The notes below the pieces were generated by a model. That model was not told where the DNA came from, did not search any database, and saw only the letters and a list, made by a program, of their open reading frames with translations. The position numbers and the translations under genes are program-made. Positions 60,934 to 64,000 of a DNA stretch of 64,000 nucleotides are shown here, piece after piece. Numbering within the stretch: position 1 is the stretch's first letter; each line of letters opens with the position of its first letter. The DNA is taken from contig CADBVL010000001.1 in assembly GCA_902798015.1 (NCBI GenBank), positions 9,156 through 73,155 on the forward strand, given 5' to 3'. This stretch comes from an uncultured Bacteroidales bacterium. GTDB taxonomy: Bacteria > Bacteroidota > Bacteroidia > Bacteroidales > Paludibacteraceae.

Positions 60934-62485
60934 TAGAGAAATCGCATTATGGGTAACATTGGCGGGTATGCTAATGCTACCTTCGGTTTGCCATGCGTAT
61001 TGGTTTTCAATAGAAGCGATTCCCTTTTTGTTGACAGGTTTCGTCGTTTCCGTTACGCTTGCTGCTATTATTCTATGCTCGCCATGGCGTTGGATGCGAT
61101 GGGGACTGTTTACGTTGTTGTTCGTAGGGCTACTTTTCGAATTAGCCCATATGCTTGTTTATGGCGGCGATGTGTCCTCTGCAGGCTATATCCGTTCGCT
61201 CTTCATGACAACGCCATATGAAGCGGAAGGCGCTCTCGGCCGGATAATCATGCAGCATATCGCGTTTATAGTGGTCGTAGCGGTAGCTTACATACTGCTT
61301 TCTGTTCAAATTTTTATTACCTTTCCTGTATGCAGCCTTTCTAGATGGTTACTGGCTGGGGCTGTGGTGCTTTTTGTGCTTCAACTCTGCTTTGCTCCAT
61401 CATCTCTTATTAATCGACCACCGTTAAATACATACGTGCAGATGGCAGAGGCTTTGCACCAGCGAAATGAACGTAACCGTATGCTAGCGCAAACGCCTCC
61501 GTTTACTTATTCTGCTTATCGCGCGCAAGAGAAAAATGAAAAAGAAATATATCTTTTGATTATTGATGAATCGTTACGGTACGATCATGTGTCTTTTTCC
61601 AAGGAGGACTACCGCATTACAATGCCGAGAATGGGCAAATTACCAAACCTTGTTTGCTTCTCGAATTATTATACCACCGGTGTTTTTACTATGTACGCGA
61701 TACCGATGCTCGTTACACGTGCCACTCCTCAGACCTTTTCGCTTAATTATACTGAGTATGGAGTACAACAGGCTTTTTCTGAAGTGGGATTTAAGACAAT
61801 ATGGTTGACTAATGAAGCGCAGCTGGTCAGTGATGGCGTCAGTGATTATGTAGCAAACGGGACAGAGATAGTTAGGGTGAAAAAAGATATGGATATGTCG
61901 TCGGCGCTTGATTCTCTTTGTAGAACGGCAGACAAACTCTTTGTGATCTTGCACCTGTGGGGGAATCACCAGTTCTATCTAAATACGAGTGCCGCCACTT
62001 CTCGCTATTATCCGGATATCACTACAACGCGTGACGTACATGGTGAGCAAATGTATAATAATTCTTACGATAATGCCATACTCTATACAGATTCTTTGCT
62101 ATTAGCCGTGACCGATGTGCTACGGTCGCAACATAGTATAGCGCAATGGATTTTTACCTCTGATCACGGCGAGGGACCTATAGGACGTAATGGCGGTGCA
62201 CATGGCTATATGCGGCCTACCTCTGGCGAATACCATGTCCCGTTAATGATTTGGTATAGTGATGAATATGCTGCCGCTTTCCCCGAAAAAGTGGCAAATA
62301 TGTGCTGCCATAAAGATTCTCCTCTCTGTGCGGACCATGTCTTCTGGTCCGTATTAGATATGGCAGGAATACGCATTGATAGCACTCTGCAGCAGGATGG
62401 TATGACTATCTTTGGAGATACGCTTCTCCCTCACCAGCGTACGCTCCTCCTTCCGGATGGTAAATCCGTCATGAACTTGGACTAA
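60911..62485 (+). CDS. Phosphoethanolamine transferase-like membrane sulfatase-fold protein
   Basis: 524 residues. About five membrane segments in the first 170 residues are followed by a periplasmic alkaline-phosphatase/sulfatase-fold domain: IYLLIIDESLRYDHVSF (first metal Asp/Glu), TTGVFTMYAIPML with Thr260 as the expected nucleophile, FVILHLWGNHQFY, YDNAILYTDSLLLAV and WIFTSDHGEGPIG with the metal-binding DH. This is the EptA/YhjW/YhbX group, which decorates lipid A or other envelope glycans with phosphoethanolamine. The Cys pair near residues 461-470 (MCCHKDSPLC) resembles disulfide positions in this group. The start overlaps lgt by 23 bp, so both act in the envelope and are probably co-translated. 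Confidence 0.85.
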   Translation: MANLNGHSREIALWVTLAGMLMLPSVCHAYWFSIEAIPFLLTGFVVSVTLAAIILCSPWRWMRWGLFTLLFVGLLFELAHMLVYGGDVSSAGYIRSLFMTTPYEAEGALGRIIMQHIAFIVVVAVAYILLSVQIFITFPVCSLSRWLLAGAVVLFVLQLCFAPSSLINRPPLNTYVQMAEALHQRNERNRMLAQTPPFTYSAYRAQEKNEKEIYLLIIDESLRYDHVSFSKEDYRITMPRMGKLPNLVCFSNYYTTGVFTMYAIPMLVTRATPQTFSLNYTEYGVQQAFSEVGFKTIWLTNEAQLVSDGVSDYVANGTEIVRVKKDMDMSSALDSLCRTADKLFVILHLWGNHQFYLNTSAATSRYYPDITTTRDVHGEQMYNNSYDNAILYTDSLLLAVTDVLRSQHSIAQWIFTSDHGEGPIGRNGGAHGYMRPTSGEYHVPLMIWYSDEYAAAFPEKVANMCCHKDSPLCADHVFWSVLDMAGIRIDSTLQQDGMTIFGDTLLPHQRTLLLPDGKSVMNLD

Positions 62486-62505
62486 TCCCCACAACCCTAT
62501 ACACC

Positions 62506-62538
62506 AAAAAAAATCGCAGCAAAATGCGATTTTTTTTC
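62506..62538 (+). terminator. Terminator after the phosphoethanolamine transferase-like gene
   Basis: AAAAAAAATCGCA (62506-62518) pairs with TGCGATTTTTTTT (62525-62537) around GCAAAA. The A-run and T-run make it look bidirectional. Confidence 0.9.
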
Positions 62539-62546
62539 GTCCAATC

Positions 62547-62578
62547 CTTGCATATTCCAAACCTTTGTAGTAATTTTG
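62547..62578 (+). promoter_or_regulatory. Promoter of the AAA ATPase gene
   Basis: -33 CTTG (62547-62550), 20-bp spacer, -7 TAATTTTG (62571-62578), 50 bp before the start codon. Confidence 0.8.
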
Positions 62579-62628
62579 CGGCGAATTTCAATTTTATTAC
62601 TTTATAATAATCATAAAATAATAAAAAT

Positions 62629-63759
62629 ATGAAGACTGTGGATAATCCTTTTGTAATCAGTGGGTACGAGAGCGCGCATTACTTCTGTGATCGTGGTGCG
62701 GAGACCGAACAACTTCGTCATGAGATAGCGAACGGCAATAACGTAGCGTTGATTGCAACGCGCCGTATGGGTAAGAGTGGTTTAATAGAGCATTATTTCT
62801 CGCAATCGGAAATACAGGCCCGGTACTATACGTTTTTCATTGATATATACGATACCAAATCGCTTCGTGAGTTGGTGCGAAAATTGAGCCGTGAAATTCT
62901 AATTCGTCTGAAACCCTTTGGCATGCGTGCTATGGAACGTTTTTGGCAGACTATGCGTTCTATCCAATCTGGAATGAGTTTTTCTCCGATGGGCGAACCG
63001 ACGTTCATGGTGCAAATAGGCGACATCAAGGAGCCGGAAGCGACTTTGGAGGAGATCTTTCGATATCTGGAATTAGCAGATAAGCCATGCATCGTTGCAA
63101 TAGACGAGTTCCAGCAGATTGGTAAGTTCCCGGAGAAAAATATCGAAGCTACCCTCCGTACCTATGTGCAACGTTGTCATAATGCGCAGTTTATCTTCTC
63201 CGGTAGTCAACGCCACACAATGAGCACGATGTTTACCAGTGCCTCGCGACCGTTCTACCAGAGCGTGTCACTCATGCATATCGGAAGCATCGATATGAAT
63301 ACGTACGATGCGTTTGCCAAAGCATTGTTCGCGGAGGGGAATCGCACCTTGGCGGACGGCGTGACGGAATCTGTTTATGCCCTTAGCCGCGGTGTGACAT
63401 GGTACACACAAAAACTCTTCAATGTGCTCTACGGCTTTACAAAAGAAGGTGAAACGTGTGAGGTTGAGCAAGTCGAAGATGCCTTGGATTATATCCTGAA
63501 GACTCAGTCTTATGTATACGAAGAAACCATTTCTCGCTTACCGGAGAAACAGACGATGACGCTTGTCGCTTTAGCCAAGAGTGGGCCGACAAAGAGCATT
63601 ACTTCTGCAGCATATGTGGAGAAATATAGCCTTCAAACTCCGAGTACTGTCCAGTCTGCTATGAAGGGCCTATTAGAAAAAGATTTTGTGACGTTGGAGA
63701 AAGGAATCTATTCTGTTTGTGATATCTTTATGGACTATTGGATCCAGCGAATGTATTAA
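62629..63759 (+). CDS. AAA/STAND-type ATPase (ATP_bind_2/archaeal ATPase family)
   Basis: 376 residues, cytoplasmic. Walker A is ATRRMGKSG (43-51), Walker B CIVAIDEFQQI (about 153-163), and a sensor-like FIFSGSQRHTM follows. The C-terminal third is a winged-helix-like region (LVALAKSGPTKSITSAAYVEKYSLQTPSTVQSAMKGLLEKDFV, in pieces). Proteins of this shape are abundant in Bacteroidales and archaea and have no settled function; they resemble the ATPase part of accessory defence or regulatory proteins. It has its own promoter, and the next gene starts 7 bp after its stop, suggesting a pair. Confidence 0.85.
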   Translation: MKTVDNPFVISGYESAHYFCDRGAETEQLRHEIANGNNVALIATRRMGKSGLIEHYFSQSEIQARYYTFFIDIYDTKSLRELVRKLSREILIRLKPFGMRAMERFWQTMRSIQSGMSFSPMGEPTFMVQIGDIKEPEATLEEIFRYLELADKPCIVAIDEFQQIGKFPEKNIEATLRTYVQRCHNAQFIFSGSQRHTMSTMFTSASRPFYQSVSLMHIGSIDMNTYDAFAKALFAEGNRTLADGVTESVYALSRGVTWYTQKLFNVLYGFTKEGETCEVEQVEDALDYILKTQSYVYEETISRLPEKQTMTLVALAKSGPTKSITSAAYVEKYSLQTPSTVQSAMKGLLEKDFVTLEKGIYSVCDIFMDYWIQRMY

Positions 63760-63766
63760 GATTGCC

Positions 63767-64000
63767 ATGCATCTGTTAGATAACTATATCATCTCCCCTT
63801 CTGCGCGCTATGAATCGCATCGGCTGATTTATGCGGGGGAGGGGCAGCCGATTGAATTGACCGGCATGCTCGCTGCGGCTGTCTTAGCGGCGTTGCTGGT
63901 GGATACACCCGAAGGGGACAAACGCGGGATAGCGATAGATGATAACGCGCAGCGTGAGCAGTTCTTTCTCCGCTACGAGCGCGAGGTAAGGCGCGAAAAC
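63767..64000 (+). CDS. 5' part of an unidentified gene, cut by the window end
   Basis: An ATG at 63767 opens a frame that stays open for 78 codons to the last base (MHLLDNYIISPSARYESHR, LAAAVLAALLVDTPEGDKR, EQFFLRYEREVR). It starts 7 bp after the ATPase stop. The Ala/Leu stretch is weakly hydrophobic. Not enough is visible to name a family. Confidence 0.65.
   Translation, partial: MHLLDNYIISPSARYESHRLIYAGEGQPIELTGMLAAAVLAALLVDTPEGDKRGIAIDDNAQREQFFLRYEREVRREN

Noticed and set aside
1..64000. tRNA or rRNA genes
   Set aside because: No T-loop signatures with acceptor stems and no rRNA sequence were noticed on reading; a covariance-model search would be decisive.

Overview
The window looks like chromosomal DNA of a Bacteroidales bacterium (phylum Bacteroidota). 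Supporting signs are the phylum's promoter type (TTTG-like -33 box, 20-bp spacer, TAnnTTTG -7 box) seen at many genes, a folP-cdaA pair, a GT3-type glycogen synthase, T9SS/gliding-type lipoproteins, TonB and PorT-type outer-membrane barrels, and giant secreted proteins with InlB-type repeats and T9SS-like C-terminal tails. No rRNA, tRNA or CRISPR array was seen. The genus cannot be fixed from the sequence alone.

Layout. 1-6.9 kb: metG (3' end outside), a small barrel-like protein, dacA and folP on the minus strand, then a GldJ/GldK-type lipoprotein and gcvH. 6.9-8.4 kb: gene-poor accessory stretch with an inverted-repeat-bounded hairpin segment and two decayed genes (Bro-N fragment, DUF1016/YhcG nuclease with an internal deletion). 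8.5-22.9 kb: a giant secreted-protein gene of about 3,637 codons cut by one in-frame TGA, a small protein with a GDGLW-membrane-segment-RRRKK tail, and two tandem GH105 glycosidases, closed by a strong terminator. 22.9-32.5 kb (minus): a six-gene unit potA-potB-potC-potD-TPR protein-outer-membrane protein. 32.8-48.1 kb (plus): a tightly packed ten-gene run from one promoter (pRiA4b-like protein, miaA, PKD lipoprotein, glycogen synthase, C69 dipeptidase, ileS, lipoprotein, AsmA-like, M3 peptidase, membrane protein). 48.1-53.4 kb (minus): a TPP-riboswitch-controlled TonB receptor with a frameshift, a PorT-type barrel and an M13 peptidase. 53.4-64 kb (plus): a second giant T9SS-type protein, a 41-aa peptide, a divergent Lgt, a phosphoethanolamine transferase-like protein, an AAA ATPase and the start of one more gene.

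The most unusual property is a family of short, strictly phased micro-repeat arrays (period 7, 8, 9 or 11 nt) at about 20 places. They fill whole intercistronic gaps, supply stop codons, build signal peptides and pad loops of essential proteins such as IleRS. Arrays of one type, based on the normally rare tetranucleotide CTAG, run with period 8 where they are mostly non-coding and exactly period 9 (in frame) inside signal peptides. A second class of small 5-bp-stem hairpins sits in gene-free DNA and, in one case, inside the glycogen synthase gene. They recall cyanobacterial heptanucleotide STRRs and rickettsial palindromic elements, but I know of no description of this form in Bacteroidales.
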